IMG/VR virus record: IMGVR_UViG_3300032224_000235
Location: 1 to 32,479 of that record
Origin: a virus
DNA: 32,479 nt
Strand: one strand, 5' to 3'
Each line of letters starts with the position of its first letter. Within the stretch, counting starts at the first letter, position 1. Below the pieces are notes generated by a model. It was not told where the DNA came from and did no database searches. It was given only the letters and a program-made list of their open reading frames with translations. Positions 13,009 through 21,512 of the stretch are shown here, one piece after another. A program made the position numbers and the translations under genes.

Positions 13009-15471
13009 TTAACGCAATGATCTGGTTTTAATATCATAGTCCAAGATGCCTTCATTGCCGCCCGGATCAACGTTATGAACGCTTTTGTAAAGCTCTCTGT
13101 ATCGTTTATTTGCAAGCAACTTCATTTGTGCATCAGCATCGACTTGGGCTTTCATGGCGTCTGTATATGCACCTTTTTTGTCTGCAATAAGCCTCTTTAC
13201 CATTAAATCTTCCATCTTATCTAGACTCTTGGCGTCAGCAATTTTTTGTTTTTGCACCATTCCTTCGGTACGCAAACGAATAGCCTCTCTGTCTTTAAAA
13301 CTCTTTTGTTCAAGCGCAGCTGTACTTGCTCTTTCTTTAGCCTCAAGCTGCGCCCTTTGAATCTCACGCAAAGGCCCGTACTTCTCCATAGCCAACTGAC
13401 CAGAAAGAATGTCACGCTCTTCCTGCGCCCGCTGAGCAGCAGACCTTTGGAAGGTGGCAATACCTTGCTGTGCGCCCTGACCAATGTTGGCCGAGGCATA
13501 GGGTGATGTACCACCCATCATGCCAAAACCGGCAGAAAGTAACGCCATGTAATTGTCAATCTCGCGCTGTTGTTTGCTGGCAGCAGATCGTTCGGCAAGA
13601 AGCTTCTCAAGGCCGCTTAGTTCTTTAGCGCCTTCTTCCTTCTTGACTGCGCCAGCTTCTTTATTTTCAGCCATTTGCATTTGGCCTGAAACTAAATCTG
13701 CCTGTTCCTGAGACACGGCTTCATTTGCACCTTGCAAAACTGATTTGCGCTCATCTTCATTTTCACGCGCTACATCTTCTTGATCTCTTGCGTAAGCAGT
13801 GTTGGCACCTCTCAAGGTTTCTTGAGTTTGCATGGTTGGCATAACATTTCTTGCCAACCAATTTTTTGCAAATTCTTCCCGAGCGCCAGGACTTAGTTTG
13901 CGCTTTTTTTCGTCAGCGTCTTCAATGCGTTTAATTTCTGAAGCAATCTTATCTTCAATTGTTAACGGCTTCATAGGAAGCAGCTTCTCATTAGTTGTAA
14001 TGGTAGGGGGCATATCTCTGCGACGAGCAAGCTCCTCATCCTCATTTGCATTTAGCGTGCTTGGAGTCAATGCCATAAGCCCAAGAGAGGCGGGAGATAA
14101 ACGTGATGCAGCGGCACCAGCCCTACCAGCCAATGCTTTAATCTTGTCCATATAAGACAAACCAGCAGAAACTTCGGCTGGAGCGGCGGCAGCAGGAGCC
14201 GCAGGATTGGCACTAAATGCTGCTCTTAATTGCTCCATACGCAATCGACGAGCAGCCTCTTCACGTATCTTCTTGGCTTCATCAGAAACATCATAAGCCG
14301 TGATTCCGGCTTTGGCTGGGGCAGAGGCAGCTGAATTAGCGGGCATGGCCGAGAATGCGGCACGAGCATCACCAATCTTCATTTGACGCCGAGCATATTC
14401 ACGAGCCTCTTCAGGAGTCATGTTAAATATGTCGCCCAAACCACCGCCAGCCAAGCCAATAATGCCGCCATTAGCCAAACCTTGAATGTAGTTCCTTGTC
14501 TCCGCAGGTAGTTTGCTAGGGTCAGCCCCAGCCATCAACCATTTGTCAGTGTTACCCGGCCCCCAGTTGTAGGCAATAGCAGCCAACTTGGAGTCTTTAT
14601 ATCGCGCTTGCATAGCCTTTAGATAGTCGCGGCCAACACGGGCCATCTCATCAGGACTGTTATCTTGAGCGGGCCTAACGCCAAAGCCAGGATCACGCTG
14701 AGTGCCGGGCATGACTTGCATCTCACCTTGAGCGCCCTTGGGCGAGGTCAGCAAATTATTGTCTTTGTCATAGCGCTGACCACGGCTTTCCTTGTGCAAA
14801 ACATGCTTGAGCAAACGATCATCCACCCCGGTGGCAGGCTGCTCAGTACGAATGTTAGAAAGCAATTCTGGACTGATACCACCAACAGGTGAGTACACGG
14901 CTTCTTTTTCCCGGCCAACAGTCCGAGCAGGCATACCCTCTTCTTTGGCGGTTGCAGACTCGCGCATATATTTGGCAAGCAATGGAATACTAGTAGATGG
15001 CGTCGATACCTCTGACTCGCCCATATCTTCATCGCCCGACTCTTCTTCTTCTGGATTTTGCTCTTCATCCATGCTGGCTAAGAGAGCGCGCACATAGTCC
15101 ATCTCATCGTCGTCTTCATCGCCTAAATATTGAGACGCCATGTCAGACATGCTGGTGCCGCCACCGGCAAAGGCAACGATGCCACCATTTGCATAAGACT
15201 CTTCATCAGACAGGTTTGTAGGCAATGCGGGAATGCCGGCTGTTGCTTGAGCATGTTGCATAACCTGATCTGCAATGGTTGGCTGTGGCCCCTGCTGTTG
15301 TTGCTGCATTCGTTGAGAAGCCATCTTTGCTTTTTGAGCATCAGTAACTTTTTGATTGAGCAAAGGAATGCCAATAAAAGACGGAATAGTCCCATTTTGA
15401 ATAGCCGTTTGCAACTGCGGAATGGACAACTTTTCAGCCATGCGGGCTTTGGTGTCAAGACTATTAATCAT
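13009..15471 (-). CDS. Virion protein with soluble lytic transglycosylase domain, 820 aa
   Basis: Residues about 220-325 form an SLT-type transglycosylase domain: HVLHKESRG with the probable catalytic Glu228, KGAQGEMQVMPGT, and AAIAYNWGPGNT. Such domains cut peptidoglycan from inside the virion during DNA entry, as T7 gp16 does. Upstream are YANGGIVAFAGGG (93-105) and a very acidic stretch (about 117-150); after the domain comes LANGGIIGLAGGG (332-344). The C-terminal half is a long charged helical region with the segment LLSAGFGMMGGTSPYAS and probable coiled coils. The ATG overlaps the previous stop (TAATG) and has AGAGGTG before it. It lies eight bases ahead of the giant gene, suggesting that both products are ejected. 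Confidence 0.87.
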   Translation of the reverse strand: MINSLDTKARMAEKLSIPQLQTAIQNGTIPSFIGIPLLNQKVTDAQKAKMASQRMQQQQQGPQPTIADQVMQHAQATAGIPALPTNLSDEESYANGGIVAFAGGGTSMSDMASQYLGDEDDDEMDYVRALLASMDEEQNPEEEESGDEDMGESEVSTPSTSIPLLAKYMRESATAKEEGMPARTVGREKEAVYSPVGGISPELLSNIRTEQPATGVDDRLLKHVLHKESRGQRYDKDNNLLTSPKGAQGEMQVMPGTQRDPGFGVRPAQDNSPDEMARVGRDYLKAMQARYKDSKLAAIAYNWGPGNTDKWLMAGADPSKLPAETRNYIQGLANGGIIGLAGGGLGDIFNMTPEEAREYARRQMKIGDARAAFSAMPANSAASAPAKAGITAYDVSDEAKKIREEAARRLRMEQLRAAFSANPAAPAAAAPAEVSAGLSYMDKIKALAGRAGAAASRLSPASLGLMALTPSTLNANEDEELARRRDMPPTITTNEKLLPMKPLTIEDKIASEIKRIEDADEKKRKLSPGAREEFAKNWLARNVMPTMQTQETLRGANTAYARDQEDVARENEDERKSVLQGANEAVSQEQADLVSGQMQMAENKEAGAVKKEEGAKELSGLEKLLAERSAASKQQREIDNYMALLSAGFGMMGGTSPYASANIGQGAQQGIATFQRSAAQRAQEERDILSGQLAMEKYGPLREIQRAQLEAKERASTAALEQKSFKDREAIRLRTEGMVQKQKIADAKSLDKMEDLMVKRLIADKKGAYTDAMKAQVDADAQMKLLANKRYRELYKSVHNVDPGGNEGILDYDIKTRSLR

Positions 15472-17096
15472 TATGCGGCACCTCTATTCATGGTGTTATA
15501 TAAACCCAAGCCGGCGATACCCGCCGTACCCAATCCAGCAACTTGAGACAGAGTGCTGGGGGCAGCTTGATAAGTTTGAGCCGTAGTTGCCTGCATTGGA
15601 AGTCCGCGTAGCAAGTTGCTCATGTTACCCAACTGCATCATTGGGTATTGTTGAGCCGTACCGTAATCTTGAATCTGCTGATTGATCTTGGCCTGCTCCA
15701 TAGCCTGCTGTTGACCACCTGCTTGTTGCTGCAATCCAATGTTTCCAACCTGCTGGCCGTACATAGTTTGGCCCAGTTGACCCAATTGGCCCGCTGCGGA
15801 CAGCCCGGTTTGCAATCCTTGCATACCCAAACCTGCGCCGTACTGACGAGATTGCTCCCCAGCTTGTTGCCCAGCCAGCCCATACTGTGCACGTTGCTGA
15901 GCAGCAGTCATGCCTTGACCAGCACCAAATTGACGAGACTGTTCACCTAATTGTTGCGCGGTCATGCCTTGCTGTTGATTGGCCAACTGTGCTTGGAGGT
16001 TTTGCCCAGCGCCAAGTTGTTGAGTTTGTAACAGCGCACCAAGATTTTGCTGGCCTACGTTGTAACCCATCTGCTGATTAGCAAGCTGAGACTGAAGGTT
16101 TTGCCCTGCGCCCAGTTGTTGTATGCCCAATTGAGCGCCAAGATTCTGCTGGCCCACAGTAAGACCCGCGCCTTGGTTGGCCAACTGTGCTTGCAAATTA
16201 GCCTGTTGCTGGGCGTTGAATTGCTGCTGAGCGTTTTGAAACGCGGCGTTCTGCCCGGATGCTTGGATATCGCCTTTTTGAATGGCTAAGTTACGAGCGG
16301 CTTCTGCATCCATGATGGCGGCACGAGAACCACCAAACGCGCCAGATCGAGTAGCTTGTCCAGCACGCTGCGTTCCTGCAATGTCCCCTTGACGCTGTGC
16401 TTCACGTTGCTGAATGTCCACCACATTCTGCATGTAGGGATTCATATACTGACTGACATTCTGGCCCGTGTAATCTTGGGTACCCACCTGTTGGGCTGGG
16501 TCCATTTGATATTGTTGTAGCCCAGGCGCATTTACATCTGACGGCCCTTGCATCTTATAATTTTGCAACCCAGGCGCATTAACTTGTTGGGCGTTAAATT
16601 GCCCGGCTTGATAATTTTGCGGAGCTTGGAACTGATTATCAAACTGCCCTGCTTGGTAGTTTGCCCCCATGGCGCGTTGCCCAGCCAAACCCGCCAGACC
16701 AGACGCTGTGTCCAACTGTGGAGCAGTTCCAAGTTGGCCAATCTGTTTAAAAGCGTTTTGTTGTAATGGTTGAAACCCAGCAAAATAACTGTTTGGGTCA
16801 GAACTAAACGGCTGGTACGGCTTGATCGTAGTTGGGGTCATTGCCCCAGTCACCGGATCTTTGTCGTAGTTGTAAACTTGCTGTTGAGCAGAACCCAACA
16901 TGGTTTCTACATACGGCTTTGCATACTCAGGAATATTGGTGTTTTGTACCGTAGTTTGAGTAGGTTGAGCTTGTGGTGCTGGACCGCCGCCACCGCCACC
17001 ACCATAAATAATGCGGCCACCCTCTTTACGAGTAACGCCATCTCCGAGCATCTCGCCCAAAGCATACAATTCTTGACGAGAAAAACTTGTTTTCAT
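15471..17096 (-). CDS. Gln/Gly-rich repetitive virion protein, 541 aa
   Basis: After a short N-terminal segment (GGRIIYGGGGGGG near 27-39, then PEYAKPYVETML) most of the protein is a low-complexity repeat of glutamine, alanine, glycine, asparagine and leucine. Recurrent units are QLGAGQNLQ, QLANQQ, VGQQNLG and GEQSRQ(F/Y)GAG. This composition is typical of extended internal or ejection proteins of short-tailed phages rather than enzymes. It is followed by the transglycosylase gene (TAATG overlap) and preceded by a GNAT gene (ATGA overlap, AGAGGTG ribosome site), placing it in the ejection-protein block. The precise role is unknown; a tail or internal-core structural role is inferred. Confidence 0.75.
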   Translation of the reverse strand: MKTSFSRQELYALGEMLGDGVTRKEGGRIIYGGGGGGGPAPQAQPTQTTVQNTNIPEYAKPYVETMLGSAQQQVYNYDKDPVTGAMTPTTIKPYQPFSSDPNSYFAGFQPLQQNAFKQIGQLGTAPQLDTASGLAGLAGQRAMGANYQAGQFDNQFQAPQNYQAGQFNAQQVNAPGLQNYKMQGPSDVNAPGLQQYQMDPAQQVGTQDYTGQNVSQYMNPYMQNVVDIQQREAQRQGDIAGTQRAGQATRSGAFGGSRAAIMDAEAARNLAIQKGDIQASGQNAAFQNAQQQFNAQQQANLQAQLANQGAGLTVGQQNLGAQLGIQQLGAGQNLQSQLANQQMGYNVGQQNLGALLQTQQLGAGQNLQAQLANQQQGMTAQQLGEQSRQFGAGQGMTAAQQRAQYGLAGQQAGEQSRQYGAGLGMQGLQTGLSAAGQLGQLGQTMYGQQVGNIGLQQQAGGQQQAMEQAKINQQIQDYGTAQQYPMMQLGNMSNLLRGLPMQATTAQTYQAAPSTLSQVAGLGTAGIAGLGLYNTMNRGAA

Positions 17097-17506
17097 ATTT
17101 TCACCTCTACTACGGTGTAGCGTTCAGCAAACCCATACCTCTTCCACAGACGGGCAATTGATTCCCGTACTGCACCTTGAATCTTTGTTGCACCCATACT
17201 GCGCAAAACATTTTTTAATTGCTCAAATGTGTCATCATTTGAAATTAATTTACCGCCAATTGCCGTTACAAAAGCAACCCGATCATTGGGGTAATTTGCA
17301 AAAGATATGGTCGCCGCACCATGCACATTCTTTTCTTCATCAGAAGCCACCAATAAAACCCACTGACCCAGTGCCACATACATTTTTATTTGGTCTAACG
17401 AATAATCGTTACCATTAAATTTTTGGGCAGCAGCAATATGCTCTTCGACCAAAGGCCAAGTTTGAGCAACAAACTGCTGCGGTACGTGCTGGACTAAAAG
17501 ATTCAT
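17093..17506 (-). CDS. GNAT-like acetyltransferase-fold protein, 137 aa
   Basis: The sequence order fits a compact GNAT fold: an N-terminal helix (WPLVEEHIAAAQKF), strands around WVLLVAS and HGAATISFA, then RVAFVTAIGGK and the C-terminal ESIARLWKRYGFAERYTVVEV, the typical end of N-acetyltransferase domains. The canonical acetyl-CoA loop (Q/RxxGxG/A) is not clear, so catalysis may be lost. T7-like phages carry a comparable small GNAT-like protein (gp13) beside their internal virion genes, and this gene has the same setting. ATGA overlaps link it to both neighbours, so translation is probably coupled. Confidence 0.7.
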   Translation of the reverse strand: MNLLVQHVPQQFVAQTWPLVEEHIAAAQKFNGNDYSLDQIKMYVALGQWVLLVASDEEKNVHGAATISFANYPNDRVAFVTAIGGKLISNDDTFEQLKNVLRSMGATKIQGAVRESIARLWKRYGFAERYTVVEVKI

Positions 17507-18564
17507 GCCGGAACGTATTTGCGCGGATTAATTTGACGGCCTTGCATACTTTTTCCTGTGCGGGCTACGCGGACTTTATCCATCATCTTGTACAACTGTT
17601 TTGCCCCGGCATCAGTGGAGCCGTTGCCAAGATGGGATACCACATCAGCAGGTACAACAAACTCGCCATCAGCTAAACGGGCAGGTTGTTTGTTGCTTAT
17701 GGTTGCAGGAATGCTGTCGCTCATGCCATCTCCTGGGCCTTTGAGCATGCGCCCACCATCTGAATAACCACCCAAGCTGGCAATGCCGCCTTCAGCATAC
17801 GAATATCTAGTGGGCGTATATGGCGTAGGTTGAGAGGTTGTGGTTGGAGTATATCGACTTGGGTCATATTGAAACTTACTTAACGGGCCAGAATACTTTT
17901 CTTGTGGCGGCGTTCCGTATTTATTCTTGTCAGCATTTAAAGCTTGGAGTGCGCCATACCCTATACCAGCATATCGAAGTTCTTTGGGGATAGAGCTATA
18001 CGCTTTCATAACGGACTCAAAAGCGCTTGGCCCACCTTGGTTACCCATTTTGAGTAACTCTTGATTTTGGCCAAGCTCTGAGGATGCCAAATCAAATTCA
18101 GAAGGAAACATGCTTGCATTGGCAAGTGAACTTGCGCTTTCAGTGCCAGCTCCTGGGAATTGACTAAACCCGGAACCACCGTAATTTGCGCCTTCAGCCG
18201 CATTCAACGCATCAAATGCTGCGGCATTTGTTCCTGCTCCACCAGCCACATTAACAGCCGCACCATTCATTAAAGGATTGTTTCCAACGCCGGCATCTTT
18301 AAACGCATTAACTATTTGATCATAAGCCGCAGGATTTGCCGTTTGTAGTGTTGGTGTTAGTGAGCTTAAACCAGGAACGGCGGGTGCTTCTGGGATCATC
18401 CCCATAGCCGTGCCATCTCCCAATCCAGTTAGTGACGCAATCCCGGCGGCGGTTCCAGCGCCTGTGCCAGCAAGTCCCATGGCCTCACCAACACCTCCAA
18501 CGCCCATATCAAACGCGCCGGTTTCAAGTAGAACTTCTGCTGCGGGTGCTTCAAATCCAGACAT
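17503..18564 (-). CDS. Phage structural protein with GGI/GGR C-terminal motifs, 353 aa
   Basis: The N-terminal two thirds is glycine/alanine-rich and probably flexible. The C-terminal third has a distinctive conserved block: YAEGGIASLGG (256-266), SDGGRMLKGPGDGMSDSIPA, ARLADGEFVVPADVVSHLG and a lysine/arginine-rich end (KSMQGRQINPRK). This block is shared by many uncultured phage proteins next to ejection genes. AGGAG seven bases before the ATG gives a strong ribosome site, in contrast to the coupled genes downstream. It lies between a short hypothetical and the GNAT gene. A virion assembly or ejection role is inferred from context; no enzyme signature is present. Confidence 0.75.
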   Translation of the reverse strand: MSGFEAPAAEVLLETGAFDMGVGGVGEAMGLAGTGAGTAAGIASLTGLGDGTAMGMIPEAPAVPGLSSLTPTLQTANPAAYDQIVNAFKDAGVGNNPLMNGAAVNVAGGAGTNAAAFDALNAAEGANYGGSGFSQFPGAGTESASSLANASMFPSEFDLASSELGQNQELLKMGNQGGPSAFESVMKAYSSIPKELRYAGIGYGALQALNADKNKYGTPPQEKYSGPLSKFQYDPSRYTPTTTSQPTPYTPTRYSYAEGGIASLGGYSDGGRMLKGPGDGMSDSIPATISNKQPARLADGEFVVPADVVSHLGNGSTDAGAKQLYKMMDKVRVARTGKSMQGRQINPRKYVPA

Positions 18565-18599
18565 GTGGATCTCCTAATATATTGTCAAATGGTATCATG

Positions 18600-18926
18600 T
18601 TAGACCTTTATCCGCAAAGGGTAGCTGGTTGCCACACCGCCCGAAGTATCGTAGTAAATGTCACCAGAACGCAGGTTGGCAAAGTCAGCTTGCGTTGGCA
18701 GGCTGATAACGGATTGTCCGGGTGTAGTGAGACTTGGTTGGGCAAATGTCATACCCGACACCACCCCGGTAGTCCCAACGCCAGCAGACGCAAAAACGGC
18801 AGGAGTAGGGCTGTTTATTTGGTTGAAATATAGCCGCAGAATGTTCATAAATTGCTCTTGATATTGAGCACTGTATTGATCTGGAGCCGATGGCAGGCGC
18901 GGGGGAGTAACGGTTTTAAATCCCAT
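18600..18926 (-). CDS. Conserved phage hypothetical protein, 108 aa
   Basis: The ATG at 18924-18926 is preceded by GGGAGGAG and lies one base after the stop of the upstream tail gene; a longer in-frame start further upstream overlaps that gene by more than 130 bases and is rejected. The protein begins MGFKTVTPPRLPSAPDQYS followed by a helix QEQFMNILRLYFNQINSP, then a Ser/Thr/Val-rich part ending DIYYDTSGGVATSYPLRI. Similar short proteins follow the large tail protein gene in related phages. The LRLYFNQI helix and beta-rich tail suggest a small tail-structure component, but the function is unknown. Confidence 0.72.
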   Translation of the reverse strand: MGFKTVTPPRLPSAPDQYSAQYQEQFMNILRLYFNQINSPTPAVFASAGVGTTGVVSGMTFAQPSLTTPGQSVISLPTQADFANLRSGDIYYDTSGGVATSYPLRIKV

Positions 18927-18927
18927 G

Positions 18928-21027
18928 TCATCTCCTCCCATCCGGGCGAATGTCAATACGAGGAGCGCCCAGTTGCCACTGCACACCCAGCCCATCCGTT
19001 GCTGACCCTGTGGTTCCAGAACTGACCTTGAACGCCATCTGCCGCCCACGTATTCGAACATAGACCTGCTGGGTGAACTGCTGCACGCTGTACGTAATCT
19101 GATTTTGGTAGTTCTGGGTGCTTACCACTGCCGGGTCGTTCGAGTTTCCGTATGCCGCACCAGGGAAAGTCCGAGGCAAAGCAGTGAAATACGCAGTCGG
19201 CTGGTTAACGTTAGAGCCGTCAAACGTCAGGTCAGGGATTAAACGCCACACAAACCCAAAGTTGTTGCCATCCCCAATGTCAAAGTCAGATGACTGCACA
19301 TTGGCCACAATTGGAGTAGGTGGGTTAACCGTGCCATCATCTACGCCATTTTCGTGATAAACCAGTAGCGCGTTTGAACTGCCGCCAGCAGCGCCATAGG
19401 TAACTGCCATAGGAAATTGACGTAGCGCACTGTCCAACCACGCTGTTCTACCTTGATAGGCCGTACCTGTGTAGTTTGACCAATCGCCGTAGTACCAAAC
19501 GTTATCTAAATAGTTGTATATAACATAGCGGTCAACCACGTTTGAATTGGAAGAACAATATTGCCACCAAACTTCGTTGTAGCCCTCATTGGTTCCCGCA
19601 ACAAATTGGAAAGATTGGGAGATGTTTATGTCTGTGTACACATACTCACGCAACGTAGATGGCAACGTTTCCACCCGGCCTGAGTACATATAAAACTTAT
19701 CCAACCCCATCCAATATGTGATGTTGTTGGCTGTGGCTACTGCATTGGGGCCAGCAATAGAGATGTTGTCGCCCAGAATCTGAAAGCTCCACACATAGGG
19801 CGGGCCTAAATACTGCATAGAGTAGATTGTGGAATCCGTAAACACCAAAATTTCTTGCCGGGTTTGTTGAGCCGTAATAATGGACGATCCGTGGCTTAAC
19901 CTGTAATCTCCCGCTTGGTTGGTAATGGCGGGTGTCCAAACCAACAAATTTTCTTGGTCAGACCAACGTATTTGCATGGGGTCTAGCGTTGCGGTGGCAT
20001 ACACCCCGGTTGGATCATTTGTGCCAAAAGCAACTGTGAATCGACTGGCGTCCGACACCAACACAAAATTGCATACCGTTGGACAAGTGGAGTCCGCATC
20101 CCAATAAGCAACACTGTTCTGCGTGTTGGTGTTACTGGCATTAACCACTTGAGCGCGGTTAAAGATGGTTGGGTTTGAATCCGCTACCCAGTAGTAGATT
20201 GCCCCGCCACGAGGGTTAAACACCAAGTTTTGACCGTAGTTTGATTGGCTCCAAGTGCGCAGTTGCAGTCCAATACCAAGACCTGCGGGAGCTGCTGCGC
20301 CCCATCCTGGACCACCTGTGTAACTGCCCCACACACCTGCACCCCAGCCCACACCCACGGTGTACACATCCCCACCTGTTGTGATTTGAAAGGCAAACGA
20401 GGCTGCGCCAGTGGTTCCCGCAGTCACCGTAACGGCAGATGAAACGTAGACCTGTATAGAGAACTGAGAGCTACTAATATAAGTAATTTGAAATTCTGCA
20501 TTAAGGTTTGCGGCAGGGATGCCGTTGACCGCACTGGCTACCCCAGAAATGGTTACGAAATCGTTTGTCTGCCCGTTGTAACCAGAGACGTTACATTTCA
20601 CCGTTACATACCGGGCGGTGCCTGACGAAGAAGCAGTCGTAGTAAAAGCATTGGAAGCAACACTGACTGCTGCGGGAGGAATACCCGTTATGGGAGTCAC
20701 ATCATAAAAGTTACCACCTGGGCCGTTTTGGATGTAGTACTTGAGATTGGTACCCATTGCCAACAAGTTATAGCCAGAAAGAGTAACCCAGTTCCACATG
20801 GCGCGGCATACGCCCCACAGCGTTCCCGTTGTTGGATATGTAATGCTAGTGGTTGTGCCTGCAACATCAGTAGATAAAGCACCATTGTCTTTTGCCCAAC
20901 CGCCAATTTTTTCTGGTTGTCCCGAACGGAAACGCACCTTGTTGGTTTGCCACCAGCCACCTTCATTGGCGTAGTTGGTGTTTTCTCGGTTTGTCCCCGC
21001 CCTAAACGCAAGCTTCTGTAAAGGCAT
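18928..21027 (-). CDS. Large tail protein, P22 gp10 / tail-tube-B-like, 699 aa
   Basis: The N-terminus (MPLQKLAFRAGTNRENTNYAN then GWWQTNKVRFRSGQPEKIGGW) defines a frequent phage family in which a beta-strand-rich protein caps or extends the short tail. The long body is rich in Trp, Tyr, Thr and Gly repeats with segments such as TYWMGLDKFYMYSGRVETLPS and VIYNYLDNVWYYGDW, as in packaged-DNA stabilisation (P22 gp10) and T7 gp12-like proteins. The C-terminus is QQVYVRIRGRQMAF. A good Shine-Dalgarno (AGGAATC) overlaps the endolysin stop. It carries a one-mismatch copy of the dispersed palindrome at 19660-19673. Structural assignment is fairly sure; which of the two tail roles is not. Confidence 0.78.
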   Translation of the reverse strand: MPLQKLAFRAGTNRENTNYANEGGWWQTNKVRFRSGQPEKIGGWAKDNGALSTDVAGTTTSITYPTTGTLWGVCRAMWNWVTLSGYNLLAMGTNLKYYIQNGPGGNFYDVTPITGIPPAAVSVASNAFTTTASSSGTARYVTVKCNVSGYNGQTNDFVTISGVASAVNGIPAANLNAEFQITYISSSQFSIQVYVSSAVTVTAGTTGAASFAFQITTGGDVYTVGVGWGAGVWGSYTGGPGWGAAAPAGLGIGLQLRTWSQSNYGQNLVFNPRGGAIYYWVADSNPTIFNRAQVVNASNTNTQNSVAYWDADSTCPTVCNFVLVSDASRFTVAFGTNDPTGVYATATLDPMQIRWSDQENLLVWTPAITNQAGDYRLSHGSSIITAQQTRQEILVFTDSTIYSMQYLGPPYVWSFQILGDNISIAGPNAVATANNITYWMGLDKFYMYSGRVETLPSTLREYVYTDINISQSFQFVAGTNEGYNEVWWQYCSSNSNVVDRYVIYNYLDNVWYYGDWSNYTGTAYQGRTAWLDSALRQFPMAVTYGAAGGSSNALLVYHENGVDDGTVNPPTPIVANVQSSDFDIGDGNNFGFVWRLIPDLTFDGSNVNQPTAYFTALPRTFPGAAYGNSNDPAVVSTQNYQNQITYSVQQFTQQVYVRIRGRQMAFKVSSGTTGSATDGLGVQWQLGAPRIDIRPDGRR
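19660..19673. repeat. Dispersed palindrome, one-mismatch copy in tail gene
   Basis: TGGCAACGTTTCCA differs from the palindrome by one base in the right arm and encodes V-E-T-L-P on the minus strand, close to the VATLP peptide of two exact copies. Confidence 0.45.
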
Positions 21028-21035
21028 TTTGATTC

Positions 21036-21512
21036 CTATGACAAGAACATGGCGCGTTCGTCAATTCGACGGTTTTGCAGCCCTTTGAGTATTTTCCCAC
21101 CAGCCATGCAATACTTCAAGAGTTCTTCCGCAGCACCCGCTTTATCGCCCCGAAGCAGCTTTTGACGAAGCGTTGAACGCTGGAGTGTTCCAAGACCGAC
21201 ATTAAAACTAAAGCTGACAAGGCCATCAAACATACCTTGTGTAAGGGGAACGGGGCAAAACTGAGCAACTCCACGCTCGAACCTTGCAAGATCAAACCTG
21301 AGAATCCCATCTACTTCTTCCTTTGAAAAAACACGGCTATCTTCTGGGCGAAGCGGGTAATCTCCTCTTTGATCCATTGGTATCTTAGCTTGGTCTGGGT
21401 AAAGTACATGTCCAACTCCTATTGTCCAAAGCAATGCTGGGCACCGATACGGCTTGTACCGAATGCCCTCGTGGTGGCAGATGACCTTGATGGCCTCTGG
21501 GCTGACGTTCAT
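21036..21512 (-). CDS. Endolysin, GH24 T4-lysozyme-type muramidase, 158 aa
   Basis: The GH24 catalytic arrangement is complete: Glu15, then eight residues to Cys24, then five residues to Thr30 (HHEGIRYKPYRC-PALLWT), the E-8-(D/C)-5-T pattern. GVGH follows immediately. Further family features are LTQGMFDGLVSFSFNVG and LLKYCMAGGK, and the C-terminus NRRIDERAMFL matches phage lysozymes. The enzyme cleaves peptidoglycan at the end of infection. No signal peptide or signal-anchor is present, so export depends on the holin encoded at 22136-22639. The start lies in an ATGA overlap with the 205-residue gene and has only a weak ribosome site. Confidence 0.92.
   Translation of the reverse strand: MNVSPEAIKVICHHEGIRYKPYRCPALLWTIGVGHVLYPDQAKIPMDQRGDYPLRPEDSRVFSKEEVDGILRFDLARFERGVAQFCPVPLTQGMFDGLVSFSFNVGLGTLQRSTLRQKLLRGDKAGAAEELLKYCMAGGKILKGLQNRRIDERAMFLS

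Noticed and set aside
18927-19061. N-terminal extension of the 108-residue gene beginning MFEYVGG
   Set aside because: It overlaps the conserved C-terminus of the tail gene, and the ATG at 18926 has a far better ribosome site.
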